Assembly (NCBI GenBank): GCA_963678275.1
Contig: OY782765.1
Span: forward strand, 806,001 to 870,000
Direction: 5' to 3'
Origin: G963677445 sp963678275
GTDB lineage: Bacteria; Bacteroidota; Ignavibacteria; Ignavibacteriales; Melioribacteraceae
DNA length: 64,000 nt
Below the pieces are notes generated by a model. That model worked only from the letters and a program-made list of their open reading frames with translations, ran no database searches and was not told the DNA's origin. Made by a program: the position numbers and the translations under genes. Positions 9,411-18,237 of this stretch are shown here, one piece after another (positions within the stretch are counted from its first letter, which is position 1; every line of letters starts with the position of its first letter).

Positions 9411-10275
9411 TTAACGCGTAAATTTTATCTCTGAGTTTTTTTGCGTGTTTTCCGGCAGTCAGGGTAAATGCCGGGTTCATTGTATGGGTTTTAATTTTAA
9501 CATTTTCCAGATTTCCGTGATCGGAACAGACAACCAAAGTTGTATTCTCAGGTATCAGGCAGATAAGCTGGTAAAGGAATTCATCAAGATTTTTAAGAAT
9601 TATGTCATCAGGGTCTGTCACCCTGCCATGTCCAAGGTGATCTGTAAGGAAATATTCAAACAAAGTCAGGCTGAATTTCGATGATATCCTTATAACTCTC
9701 TGAGCCGCTGATTTTGGTTTGAGATAATTAAGTTTATAACCGAGGGAATCAATCCAGAAATCATTTGTGATATCTGCGCTTAGGGCCCTCCCTCTCCATA
9801 TATCTGTCGATCTGTATAATGACATGCCGCTCATCTGCGCCATCATTGTTGTCGCTGTCAGTCTTTTTTTTCCTGACTTTATATACTGGAAAAATCTTTC
9901 CGGATATGCATTTAGAAAAGTAACTTTTTTCCCATCTTTAATAAGTGAGCCGAGAATATTTTTTTCTTCGAGAACAGGCAGAAGCTCGGAATGCGGGAAA
10001 GGACCAAAATGACGCCCGAGAATTTCCGGGGCATTTACTCCGCAAAATATTGATGTTTGTCCCGTCCCGCTTTGGGGTAGCAGATCAACACCCATTCTGG
10101 CGTCAACAGGAAAAATATATTTATTATCCGAGTTCAGAAATTGATTGCCAAGATGGGGGATTTCCCCAAAGTGTTCTTCGATAAAACGAAATTTCAGGCG
10201 GAAAAATGGATTTTCACCCGGATCATTCCTGCCAATACCCACTCCATCCAGAAATATCAGAATTACATTATCCAC
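9376..10275 (-). CDS. Alkaline-phosphatase-superfamily metalloenzyme (iPGM/phosphopentomutase-like)
   Basis: A 299-residue cytoplasmic protein with the metal-binding layout of the family that includes phosphopentomutase and cofactor-independent phosphoglycerate mutase: an N-terminal LIFLDGVGIG with metal-binding Asp, the nucleophile region QSGTGQTSIFCG, then TDHLGHG and CSDHGN near the C-terminus. It is shorter than either named enzyme (about 400-510 residues), so the insert domain is reduced and the substrate is unknown. GTG start with AGGAA upstream. It follows dtd by five bases and overlaps comEC. Confidence 0.75.
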   Translation of the reverse strand: MDNVILIFLDGVGIGRNDPGENPFFRLKFRFIEEHFGEIPHLGNQFLNSDNKYIFPVDARMGVDLLPQSGTGQTSIFCGVNAPEILGRHFGPFPHSELLPVLEEKNILGSLIKDGKKVTFLNAYPERFFQYIKSGKKRLTATTMMAQMSGMSLYRSTDIWRGRALSADITNDFWIDSLGYKLNYLKPKSAAQRVIRISSKFSLTLFEYFLTDHLGHGRVTDPDDIILKNLDEFLYQLICLIPENTTLVVCSDHGNLENVKIKTHTMNPAFTLTAGKHAKKLRDKIYALSDIKGAILEIL

Positions 10276-10280
10276 AATAT

Positions 10281-10745
10281 TCAGATTCCTTTCTTCTCTT
10301 TTGATTCCACAAGCAATGTTACGGGACCGTCATTTATTATCTCAACTATCATCATTTCGCCAAATAAACCTGTTTTAACTTTTTCCGCTCCGATATTTGA
10401 CTTCAGACGTTCAACAAATTTTTCATAAACAGCTTCAGCCTTCTCCGGTCTTGCCGCTTCTGTAAAACCAGGTCTGTTTCCCCTTCGGGTGTCGCCATAG
10501 AGGGTAAATTGCGAAATAATAAGAATTTCTCCATCAATATCCTTCAATGAGATATTCATCTTATCATTTTCATCTTCAAAAATTCTTAGATTACAACATT
10601 TATCCGCGACAAAACTGACATCCTCTTCCAAGTCATTCTCGTGAACACCCAGGAGTATGACCATTCCTTTTTTTATTTCCGCATAATAGTTCTGAGATTC
10701 AATTTTTACGGATCCTCTTTTAACCCTTTGAGCAAGAGCTCTCAT
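10281..10745 (-). CDS. dtd: D-aminoacyl-tRNA deacylase
   Basis: DTD hydrolyses D-amino acids (and glycine mischarged on tRNA-Ala) from tRNA, preventing their entry into protein. The 154-residue length is typical. The two active-site motifs are present: SQFTLYGDT and NDGPVTLL, the latter carrying the Gly-cisPro pair. The N-terminus MRALAQRVKRGSV also matches. Its ATG overlaps the prmC stop by four bases, so the two genes are probably translationally coupled. Confidence 0.95.
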   Translation of the reverse strand: MRALAQRVKRGSVKIESQNYYAEIKKGMVILLGVHENDLEEDVSFVADKCCNLRIFEDENDKMNISLKDIDGEILIISQFTLYGDTRRGNRPGFTEAARPEKAEAVYEKFVERLKSNIGAEKVKTGLFGEMMIVEIINDGPVTLLVESKEKKGI

Positions 10746-11599
10746 GTTCTGATTCCTTTTATGACTCTTTCAATATCAAGGTAATCCTTTCGCACCTTCA
10801 GGTTGCTGAAATTATTAATTTCCAGAATTTTTTCCACACCCGGCGCCATTCCCTGGCCTGTTTCCAGGTATAAAGCTCCTCCTGTTTTGAGCGCTTTTTG
10901 GCTGAATGCCGCTATTTTTTTGTAAAATGAATATCCGTCTTCATTATCGGTAACAGCGTTTTTTGGCTCGTAATCTTTAATTTCAGGCTGCAGGTTTTGG
11001 AAATCCGCCAGTGAAACGTATGGTGGATTTGATATAACTATATCATATTGATCATTAACATCTCCGCTAACAATACTGTTAATATCGGCGGTAAGAAATT
11101 TAATCTTATCAGCAATCTCATTTATTTTCGCGTTATATTCCGCGAGGCGTGCGGCTTTATAAGAGATATCAACCGCGGTGATATGAACATTGTTCAGTTT
11201 TTTTGCCAGCGCGATAGAAAGACATCCGGAACCGGTTCCGATGTCCAGTAGTGTTAAATTTTCTTTGTCACCAAAATCATCAATAACCATTTCGATTAAT
11301 ACTTCGCTCTCAGGTCTTGGAATCAGAACGCTTTGATCAACACATATTTTATAACCGAAAAATTCAGTATGACCGATAATATACTGTAAAGGTTCAAACT
11401 TTCCCCTGCGGGCAATTACCGAACGGTATTTGTTCATCTCATTTTCTTTAAGAGGCTGATCGTATGAAAGGTAAAGCTCCAGCCTTTTTTTACCGAGAAC
11501 TTCAGCCAGAAGCAGTTCGGCATTCACCCTGGCCGATTCTATGCCCTTTCGTTCAAAATAACCGGTCGTTTTTTGTATGGCTTCTAATATTGTAAGCAT
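10742..11599 (-). CDS. prmC: Release-factor glutamine N5-methyltransferase
   Basis: PrmC methylates the glutamine of the GGQ motif in release factors RF1/RF2 using S-adenosylmethionine. The protein shows an N-terminal helical RF-binding region, the SAM-binding stretch LLDIGTGSGCLSIAL (about residue 120) and the catalytic NPPYVS motif (about residue 190). It is the first gene of the operon that runs to the MFS transporter, and its start lies just after the terminator of the respiratory operon. No good ribosome-binding site was seen upstream of the ATG. Confidence 0.95.
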   Translation of the reverse strand: MLTILEAIQKTTGYFERKGIESARVNAELLLAEVLGKKRLELYLSYDQPLKENEMNKYRSVIARRGKFEPLQYIIGHTEFFGYKICVDQSVLIPRPESEVLIEMVIDDFGDKENLTLLDIGTGSGCLSIALAKKLNNVHITAVDISYKAARLAEYNAKINEIADKIKFLTADINSIVSGDVNDQYDIVISNPPYVSLADFQNLQPEIKDYEPKNAVTDNEDGYSFYKKIAAFSQKALKTGGALYLETGQGMAPGVEKILEINNFSNLKVRKDYLDIERVIKGIRT

Positions 11600-11603
11600 A
11601 TAT

Positions 11604-11639
11604 AAAAAATGCCTGATTTAATAATTATCAAGTCAGGCA
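11604..11639 (-). terminator. Intrinsic terminator of the respiratory operon
   Basis: Inverted repeat TGCCTGA / TCAGGCA at 11610-11616 and 11633-11639, with extra weak pairing inside the 16-base loop. On the minus strand it is followed by six T residues. It sits between the last cytochrome gene and prmC. Confidence 0.85.
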
Positions 11640-11669
11640 ATCTAAATAAAAATGTATTTAAGGCAAAAT

Positions 11670-13013
11670 CTATTTTTGAGATTTCCAGGTTTCCATAATA
11701 TAATCGGCAACAGCTTCGGCTTCTTTTGGATTCAGCCCCTGGCTTGGCATAGCTGTATACTCGGGATTAACCTTAACAGGATTAAGAATGAATTTCACAA
11801 GGTTATCCATTTTGCCATCATATTTTGGGAGAACAGTATTGTAGGGAGGCCCGGTTAATTTTTTATCAAACTGATGACAAGCTATGCACCTGCCATTAAA
11901 GATGTCTTCACCGCTGATTTCAATTATTCCGGCGCCATACATTTTCTGCATATCAGCTTTCAGGGAAAAATAATCTTTTGAAGAAAGAAGAAAATAATCT
12001 CGCGAGGAGCTGTTAAAGGAATACTGATCTTTAATTATTCCGAATGTAAAGAAAAGAATCAACACAAGAATAGTTCCATTTGTATATTTGTTATGAGACT
12101 CTCTATACATGGTATATAAAAACCCACCTAATAGAATCAGGGCAAAAAAGCTGAAAAAGAAGAACATAAATACACCGCTTGATAAAGCCTGCGCAGGTCT
12201 TAAAATAAGATTAATAGTATAAAAACCGGGAACAACAAATAAAAACAGAAGACTGCTTTTTATCAGAAAATCTCTCAGGTAAAGTTTGATATTCTCAGGT
12301 AATTTTTCTCCCTTTGCCTCAGGTTTGAAATAGAGATAAAACAGGTAAACAGAGGCGGCGAGGAATGATGCTCCCAACCAAAAAAGGAAATAGGTGATGG
12401 TCGCGGGTGAAAATAACACAACTCCTAACGAAAGCCCTTCTTTGGCCGCGTCAGGATTTAATGCTCCCTGTGTTGTACCGCTGATTATCCACATTGTAAG
12501 AAGCAGGAAAACCAGTGAGTATTTTGCCGAGCCGGTATATAACCCGGATGCTTTTTGCCTGTATTCTTCCAAATCTTCGTTATGACCATTCTCTCCGGTT
12601 TTGAATGTTTCGAATATATCCTTCAGGTGAAAGGAATATTTGTAGGTATATAGAAAAACAACCGCCGGAATAAAAAGAAAAATTGTAAGAAACAGCGCGA
12701 ATTGCGGATCGGCAGCCGATTTCTGCGTAAGCTGAGTATAAATGAATACCAGACTGATCAAAGGGACAAATCCCAGGGCAAAGGGAATGCTTTTATTTGG
12801 AGTTGCCGCATCAATAATTGCTTTTGAAATTATATTCAAAGATACATCACCCGTTTTTTTGAATTTACGGTTGAAATAAATCGAATAAATATTTGCCCCT
12901 GTCAGTATTCCCAGGTATGGGATAAGCAGCGTAAGAGTCATCACCATTATATACTCCATAAGGATAAGCTGATCGGATGACTGGGGTAAAACAATATTGT
13001 CGAGAAAATCCAT
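11670..13013 (-). CDS. Polytopic membrane protein with C-terminal cytochrome c domain
   Basis: A 447-residue protein with about eight membrane helices over its first 320 residues and a mono-heme class I cytochrome c domain at the C-terminus. Heme-binding CIACH is followed by LTGPPYN and a methionine in YTAMPSQG that can be the axial ligand. It is the last gene of the ACIII-oxidase operon, 20 bp after ctaB. Position and heme suggest a role in electron transfer around the oxidase or in its assembly, but I do not recognise the membrane part as a named family. Confidence 0.6.
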   Translation of the reverse strand: MDFLDNIVLPQSSDQLILMEYIMVMTLTLLIPYLGILTGANIYSIYFNRKFKKTGDVSLNIISKAIIDAATPNKSIPFALGFVPLISLVFIYTQLTQKSAADPQFALFLTIFLFIPAVVFLYTYKYSFHLKDIFETFKTGENGHNEDLEEYRQKASGLYTGSAKYSLVFLLLTMWIISGTTQGALNPDAAKEGLSLGVVLFSPATITYFLFWLGASFLAASVYLFYLYFKPEAKGEKLPENIKLYLRDFLIKSSLLFLFVVPGFYTINLILRPAQALSSGVFMFFFFSFFALILLGGFLYTMYRESHNKYTNGTILVLILFFTFGIIKDQYSFNSSSRDYFLLSSKDYFSLKADMQKMYGAGIIEISGEDIFNGRCIACHQFDKKLTGPPYNTVLPKYDGKMDNLVKFILNPVKVNPEYTAMPSQGLNPKEAEAVADYIMETWKSQK

Positions 13014-13033
13014 CTGAATTCCTGATTAAATTT

Positions 13034-13891
13034 CTAAATAAGTTTATCAACTGATAATATTATTACTACAGAAAGAACATAAAGATTAATAGCGAGAAAA
13101 GCTTTTCGGATATTTTTGCGGTCAAAAATAGAAAACAACGTTTTAGCTGATGATACGATCAGCCATATTCCCGGTATCGCCAGAGCTATCAGGTTCAGCT
13201 CCTCCCGGCCCCCCGCGAAAGGGATCAGCAAACAACTGAACGCGAGGGCGGCTATCCAGATAAATGTAATTCTTGATAGCTGCCTGTGATTAAAAATACT
13301 TGTGAGAGTAGGAAAACCGGCTTCCTGATATTCTTTGCCATATAAAAGAAGAAGAAGCCAGAAATGAGGAATCTGCCAGATGAAGAAAAAAAGCGCCAAT
13401 GCCAGAATCTCGGCATCCAGAATATATCCTCCCGCGGCGCTCCAGCCTATTACAGGTGGAATAGCTCCGATAACTGACCCGGGGATTACAGCGAGCGCGT
13501 TTCTTTTTTTCAGAGGCGTGTAAATTAAATTATACCAGATAAACGCGGTCAGTCCCAGAAAAAGCGCGGTTAAACCGCCCGAGAAAAATGTTAAAACAGA
13601 CCCCGAAATAAGAAGAATCATTGAAAAAAACAATGCTGACCTGACAGATATTTTTTCCGCGGCCAGTGGACGGTTTTTTGTTCTTTTCATCAGTTTATCG
13701 GTTTCTTTTTCCTGTATATGATTGACCGCCGAGGAACCTGAAGCCAGAAGAAATACTCCAAGACAAACCCATAACATTTCCAGACTAAAAGAGGATGAAT
13801 AGAGCAAATATCCGGCTGATGTGGAAAAGGCCACAAAAAATGTTATCCTTACCTTTCCAAGCTCAAGCGCTATTTGAATCTTTTCTTTCAA
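13034..13891 (-). CDS. ctaB: Protoheme IX farnesyltransferase (heme O synthase)
   Basis: CtaB/CyoE adds a farnesyl group to heme B, giving heme O, the precursor of heme A for the adjacent oxidase. The UbiA-family prenyl-diphosphate motif NHIQEKETDKLMKRTKNRPL is present near residues 58-77, followed by about eight further membrane helices. The 285-residue length is usual. It overlaps coxB by four bases. No heme A synthase (ctaA) lies in the window, so either the oxidase uses heme O or ctaA is elsewhere. Confidence 0.95.
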   Translation of the reverse strand: MKEKIQIALELGKVRITFFVAFSTSAGYLLYSSSFSLEMLWVCLGVFLLASGSSAVNHIQEKETDKLMKRTKNRPLAAEKISVRSALFFSMILLISGSVLTFFSGGLTALFLGLTAFIWYNLIYTPLKKRNALAVIPGSVIGAIPPVIGWSAAGGYILDAEILALALFFFIWQIPHFWLLLLLYGKEYQEAGFPTLTSIFNHRQLSRITFIWIAALAFSCLLIPFAGGREELNLIALAIPGIWLIVSSAKTLFSIFDRKNIRKAFLAINLYVLSVVIILSVDKLI

Positions 13892-14883
13892 TCAATTCCT
13901 TTTATAATTTTAACTATCTGATTGACCTCATCATCATCAAGTAAATATTCGAGATCGGGCATAAGACCCGCTTTATAACCGGCAACGATCATTTCATTCG
14001 GATCGGTGATTGATTTCCTGATATAATTTTCATCAGCGATAATTTTCTTTTCATATCCACCCTGCGAAACAACAATTTCCCTGTTATACAATCCCTTGAA
14101 AGTGGGCGCCACTCCTTCGGAACCATCAAGCGAATGACAGCTCAGGCAGCCTTTTGAAAATAATAATTTCATATCCTCCTTATTGGAATGGTAGGATACC
14201 GATGATATATTCTTTGATGAGTCAGGTGAATTTATTATTTTATTCGCTGAGTCAGAATCGGTTGAGTTATACCAAAGATTAAATTTTTCTTCAGGCATAA
14301 CAACAACTTTCGTATACATCATAGAGTGATTAAGCCCGCAATATTCGGCGCAGGCAATATCATATTCACCCACCTTTTCCGGAGTAAAGCCCATATAGTT
14401 TATTCTGCCGGCAATAACATCTTCTTTAAGCCGGAACGCGGGTATATAAAGGGAATGGTTAACGTCAAGCGATTCCATTAGCAGTTTAATTGGTTTCCCC
14501 AGGGGCACATAAAGTGTATCAACATTTTTTCCGTTATCATATTTAAAATCCCATTCCCACATTTTTGCGATGACATTTATCTGGAAAGAATCTTCGGGAA
14601 TATTCCTTATTATCCTGAAACCTGAATAACTGTAGTAAAACATTGTCAGCACCAGGATAGTGGGTATTCCAATCCAGATGATCTCCAGCCACACGTTTCC
14701 ATCTATATCAACAGGTTTATGTCCTTTCTTCCGATGGTACCTGAAAACAAAATAAATCATTGTCGCGGTAACCCCGACAAGCAGGATTACACTAATGGCA
14801 ACGATGTAAAGCATAACGCTGTCTACAGTTTCTGCGCTCCTTGTAGGTGCGTCCCCTGTAAATAAAAACATAAACTGCCTCAT
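13888..14883 (-). CDS. coxB: Cytochrome c oxidase subunit II fused to cytochrome c (caa3 type)
   Basis: Subunit II receives electrons at its CuA centre. Two N-terminal helices (about residues 22-48 and 66-88) anchor a cupredoxin domain with all CuA ligands visible: H143, C178, E180, C182, H186 and M189, the last five in CAEYCGLNHSMM. A class I cytochrome c domain follows, with CLSCH at 246-250, which defines caa3-type oxidases. A serine/asparagine-rich linker of about 30 residues joins the domains. The gene lies after coxA, coxC and coxD, whereas coxB commonly precedes coxA. It overlaps both neighbours by four bases. Confidence 0.96.
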   Translation of the reverse strand: MRQFMFLFTGDAPTRSAETVDSVMLYIVAISVILLVGVTATMIYFVFRYHRKKGHKPVDIDGNVWLEIIWIGIPTILVLTMFYYSYSGFRIIRNIPEDSFQINVIAKMWEWDFKYDNGKNVDTLYVPLGKPIKLLMESLDVNHSLYIPAFRLKEDVIAGRINYMGFTPEKVGEYDIACAEYCGLNHSMMYTKVVVMPEEKFNLWYNSTDSDSANKIINSPDSSKNISSVSYHSNKEDMKLLFSKGCLSCHSLDGSEGVAPTFKGLYNREIVVSQGGYEKKIIADENYIRKSITDPNEMIVAGYKAGLMPDLEYLLDDDEVNQIVKIIKGID

Positions 14884-15170
14884 CTGTTTATCACATCTAT
14901 AAAGGTTAATAAAAATATTACCGCGAGGGTAATAACACTAATGGAGATAAATACTTTGAAGATCGGTTCATCAAATTTTATATGCATAAAAATATTCAGA
15001 ACCAGCAACGATTTTATGGTAGCGATAGCCAGGGCAATGGGAAGCGCCAGCATACCAAGGTCCATTCCGGCAACACTTACTGTTATGGAAGTAAGCGCCA
15101 GAAGAGCCAGCCATATAATTATGTAAGTATTGTATCCTGTAATATGATGTTCTTTATTTTTATTATCCAT
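14880..15170 (-). CDS. coxD: Cytochrome c oxidase subunit IV (prokaryotic type)
   Basis: A 96-residue protein with three predicted helices (about 14-32, 38-58 and 70-93), the fold of prokaryotic COX4/CoxD. The pattern LNIFMHIKFDEPIFKVF in the second half is typical. It probably stabilises or helps assemble subunits I and III. It lies seven bases after coxC and overlaps coxB by four. Confidence 0.88.
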   Translation of the reverse strand: MDNKNKEHHITGYNTYIIIWLALLALTSITVSVAGMDLGMLALPIALAIATIKSLLVLNIFMHIKFDEPIFKVFISISVITLAVIFLLTFIDVINR

Positions 15171-15177
15171 TTCAAAC

Positions 15178-15807
15178 CTATTTGATTAAATAGAAAAGAG
15201 GGAAAAGGAATATCCAGATAAGATCAACAAGGTGCCAGTATAACCCGGCATTTTCGAGCTGAACATTTTTATCCTCGTTGATCTTTCCCTTTACTAAAAA
15301 TACCAGCATGAAGATCAGTACAACTACTCCTACGATAACATGAAAACCATGCAGCCCGGTCATAACATAATAAAGCCCGAAATACATCCTCTCCCCTTCT
15401 GTTTTCGAAAACATATCATCAGAACCGGGATAGATCCCGAGATGAAACTTATGCGACCACTCAAAATATTTATTAACCATAAATACGAGGGCAAAGATAA
15501 TTGTGGCCGAAACGTTGGTAACAGCCAGAATCTTATTGCCTTTCTGAATAGCGGTAATTGACATAGCCATGGTAAGACTGCTTGTAAGCAATATGATGGT
15601 ATTTATAGTTCCCATCATAGTATCCAGTTCCATAGCCGCTAATTTGAATTCATTAATATGCAGAAACTTATAATAGCCGTAAGCCAGAAACATTCCGCCA
15701 AAAAGAAGCAGCTCGGTGAACAAAAAGAGCCACATTCCCATTTTAGCGCCTATATCATCTCTGTGCACATGTTCGGTATGCGCCGCGGCCTGATTATTTT
15801 GACTCAT
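15178..15807 (-). CDS. coxC: Cytochrome c oxidase subunit III
   Basis: A 209-residue protein with five predicted helices, as in short bacterial subunit III. Typical motifs are GMWLFLFTELLLFGGMF near residue 23, YYVMTGLHGFHVIVG near residue 145, and a terminal GLYWHLVDLIWIFLFPLFY. Its start overlaps the end of coxA by 14 bases, implying coupled translation. Confidence 0.95.
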   Translation of the reverse strand: MSQNNQAAAHTEHVHRDDIGAKMGMWLFLFTELLLFGGMFLAYGYYKFLHINEFKLAAMELDTMMGTINTIILLTSSLTMAMSITAIQKGNKILAVTNVSATIIFALVFMVNKYFEWSHKFHLGIYPGSDDMFSKTEGERMYFGLYYVMTGLHGFHVIVGVVVLIFMLVFLVKGKINEDKNVQLENAGLYWHLVDLIWIFLFPLFYLIK

Positions 15808-17437
15808 AATCCATATCCTTTAATTGACTGAAATCGTATGGTTCATGGTTTACAACCGGTTCTGTGTGAAAATTTTCAAGAGGTGGCGGTGATGTGGTAT
15901 GCCATTCGAGCGTTACTCCTCCCCAGGGATTTGAGTGGGCTTTTTTACCACTTCTGAGCGCGCTGATAAAATTCCATACAATAATTATCAATGTAATTGC
16001 CATCAGCCATGAACCGACTGTGGATAAAACCTGCAGGTTGGTAAATTCAGGCAGATAATCAAAATATCTGCGGGGCATACCCATATATCCAAGAATAAAT
16101 TTCGGGAAATAAAGCATATTGAACGCTATAAAGAAAAGCCCGACCGCGATATTTGCCCATCTTTCGTTATACATTCGTCCGAACATTTTCGGGAACCAGT
16201 AATATAACGCGGCAATAAATATAGTGCCGGTGCCCCCGAACATAACATAATGAAAGTGAGCTACAACAAAATAGGTATCGTGCAGGTGAATATCAGTGGA
16301 AAGAGAACCTACTACCAGTCCTGTTAATCCGCCGATAGAAAACAGCACAATAAAATTCATCACCCAGAGAAAAGGTGTTTTGGGATCAATCGAGCCCTTA
16401 TACATTGTCGCCACCCAGTTAAAAACTTTAACTCCGCTGGGAAGAGCTACAATAAATGTTAAAAGTGAAAAAATCCATCTCGCCGTGTCACTGATTCCGC
16501 TGGTAAACATGTGGTGCGCCCAGACAAGATAACCGACAAAGGCTATGGCGAGGCTTGAAAATGCTATCGCCTTATACCCGAAAATTGTTCTTCTGGCAAA
16601 AGTCGGAATAATTTCAGACACAACTCCCATCGCCGGTAATATCATTATGTACACGGCAGGATGTGAATAAATCCAGAAAAGATGCTGAAAAAGAAGCGGG
16701 TCGCCACCCAGCGCGGGATCAAATATTCCTACTCCAAACGCTCTTTCAAGTATTACCAGTAGTATTGTAATACCAACAATCGGGGTCGCTATGATCTGTA
16801 TCCAGGCCGTTGAATAAGTACCCCAGATAAAAAGAGGCATTCTGAAAAATGACATGCCCGGCGCTCTCATTCTGTGAATTGTGGTAATAAAATTAAGACC
16901 TGTAAGAATGGATGAAAACCCGAGAACAAATGCGGCGAAAATCGCGAGCGAGACGTTAGTGTTGCTTCTGACACTATAAGGGATATAAAATGTCCAGCCG
17001 GTATCTATGGGACCTCCCGGCAGGAAGAGGGATACAAGAACCAGTATGGCGCCGATTACGTAAACCCACCACGAAAGAAGATTTAACCTGGGAAAGGCGA
17101 CATCTTTTGCCCCTATCTGAATAGGGAGGAAAAAATTCCCGAAAACAGCCGGAAGCCCCGGTACGATAAAGAGGAAAATCATTATCACACCATGCAGTGT
17201 AAAAACAGTGTTGTAGGATTGGGCATCCATTATTGTTTCGCCGGGAGCTATCAGCTCAAGCCTCATCAATACTCCCAACAGCGCGCCAATAAGGAAAAAT
17301 CCGGCTATAACAATCAGATATAATATCCCGATGCGTTTGTGATCGGTACTCAGAATCCAGCCAAGAATTCCCTTGTATTTATTCGTACCTTCTTCAAAAA
17401 AAGTCTTTTTTTCAAGAGCGATTGAATCGTTAGCCAT
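15794..17437 (-). CDS. coxA: Cytochrome c oxidase subunit I, A2 type
   Basis: The catalytic subunit with low-spin heme and the heme-CuB oxygen-reduction site. Helix VI reads FWIYSHPAVYIMILPAMG: the CuB histidine and cross-linked tyrosine are present, and the YSHPxV motif replaces the glutamate of A1 enzymes, so this is an A2-type oxidase as in Rhodothermus caa3. HHMFTSG and HDTYFVVAHFHYV supply the remaining CuB and heme ligands. Twelve membrane helices are predicted and the 547-residue length is normal. Its ATG shares one base with the sco stop codon (TAATG). Confidence 0.97.
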   Translation of the reverse strand: MANDSIALEKKTFFEEGTNKYKGILGWILSTDHKRIGILYLIVIAGFFLIGALLGVLMRLELIAPGETIMDAQSYNTVFTLHGVIMIFLFIVPGLPAVFGNFFLPIQIGAKDVAFPRLNLLSWWVYVIGAILVLVSLFLPGGPIDTGWTFYIPYSVRSNTNVSLAIFAAFVLGFSSILTGLNFITTIHRMRAPGMSFFRMPLFIWGTYSTAWIQIIATPIVGITILLVILERAFGVGIFDPALGGDPLLFQHLFWIYSHPAVYIMILPAMGVVSEIIPTFARRTIFGYKAIAFSSLAIAFVGYLVWAHHMFTSGISDTARWIFSLLTFIVALPSGVKVFNWVATMYKGSIDPKTPFLWVMNFIVLFSIGGLTGLVVGSLSTDIHLHDTYFVVAHFHYVMFGGTGTIFIAALYYWFPKMFGRMYNERWANIAVGLFFIAFNMLYFPKFILGYMGMPRRYFDYLPEFTNLQVLSTVGSWLMAITLIIIVWNFISALRSGKKAHSNPWGGVTLEWHTTSPPPLENFHTEPVVNHEPYDFSQLKDMDYESK

Positions 17438-18237
17438 TAATTATTCAGCTCCTTTATTTTATTCTTTCTCTTTTTCGATAATAACAGAAGTGATAACAGG
17501 AAAATTCCTGCCGCCAGAAGCATAACTGTTCCTATAATTCTGGTAATGTTTAGTGTATATCCCCTTCCTTCCGGGTCGTAGCTGAAACAGAACTGAAGCA
17601 CTTTCGCGACAGTTGGTATTGTTTTACCACTCTGGGCGTCAATGAGAGCCATTTTTAAATCGAAGGGGTTAAATGTGTTGCCGAATAAGTATCGTGATAT
17701 TTTCCCTTTTGGTGATATTGTTATTAGTGAGCCCGCGTGAATAAATTCTTTACCCACAGGTTTGAAATAGAATCCCGCGGCGTCAGTAACTTTTCGGATA
17801 TTAACACTGTCACCAGTAAGAAATAACCATGATTCGGGTGGAAAATCTCGTTTTATGCTTGTAAGGAAGTTATTTTTCCAGTTTGAGGCTATTTCAGGTG
17901 TTTCTTCATGATCAAAACTCAGTGAAATAACTTTAAAATCTTCATTTGGTTCAAGATCAACCTTATCCACTACCCAGGCAAGTTCGGTAAGCAGAGGATT
18001 ACATATACCCGGACATTCATAATAAACAAAAGCCAGAATAACCGGCTTGTCAATAGCCTCTCCAAGTTTTATTTTTTCACCGGTGGATGTTACAAATTCC
18101 GCGTCAGCCGGAAGAAAGTTGCCCAGTTTTTCATCTATTCCCACATTAATAGTACTCTCCTGCGCTAAAATCGCTGAAGAAACAATCAATGGAAGCAGAC
18201 ACAAAAAAAATATTTGGTTAACTTTTTTCTTAAGCAT
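17437..18237 (-). CDS. SCO1/SenC-type copper chaperone
   Basis: SCO proteins deliver copper to, or reduce, the CuA site of subunit II. A signal peptide (about residues 1-25) precedes a thioredoxin-like domain with the copper motif CPGIC in FVYYECPGICNP and the partner histidine in EFIHAGSL. A C-terminal membrane helix (about residues 238-258) anchors the domain on the periplasmic side, so the tail is in the cytoplasm. The gene sits between the cytochrome gene and coxA and overlaps both. Confidence 0.92.
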   Translation of the reverse strand: MLKKKVNQIFFLCLLPLIVSSAILAQESTINVGIDEKLGNFLPADAEFVTSTGEKIKLGEAIDKPVILAFVYYECPGICNPLLTELAWVVDKVDLEPNEDFKVISLSFDHEETPEIASNWKNNFLTSIKRDFPPESWLFLTGDSVNIRKVTDAAGFYFKPVGKEFIHAGSLITISPKGKISRYLFGNTFNPFDLKMALIDAQSGKTIPTVAKVLQFCFSYDPEGRGYTLNITRIIGTVMLLAAGIFLLSLLLLSKKRKNKIKELNN

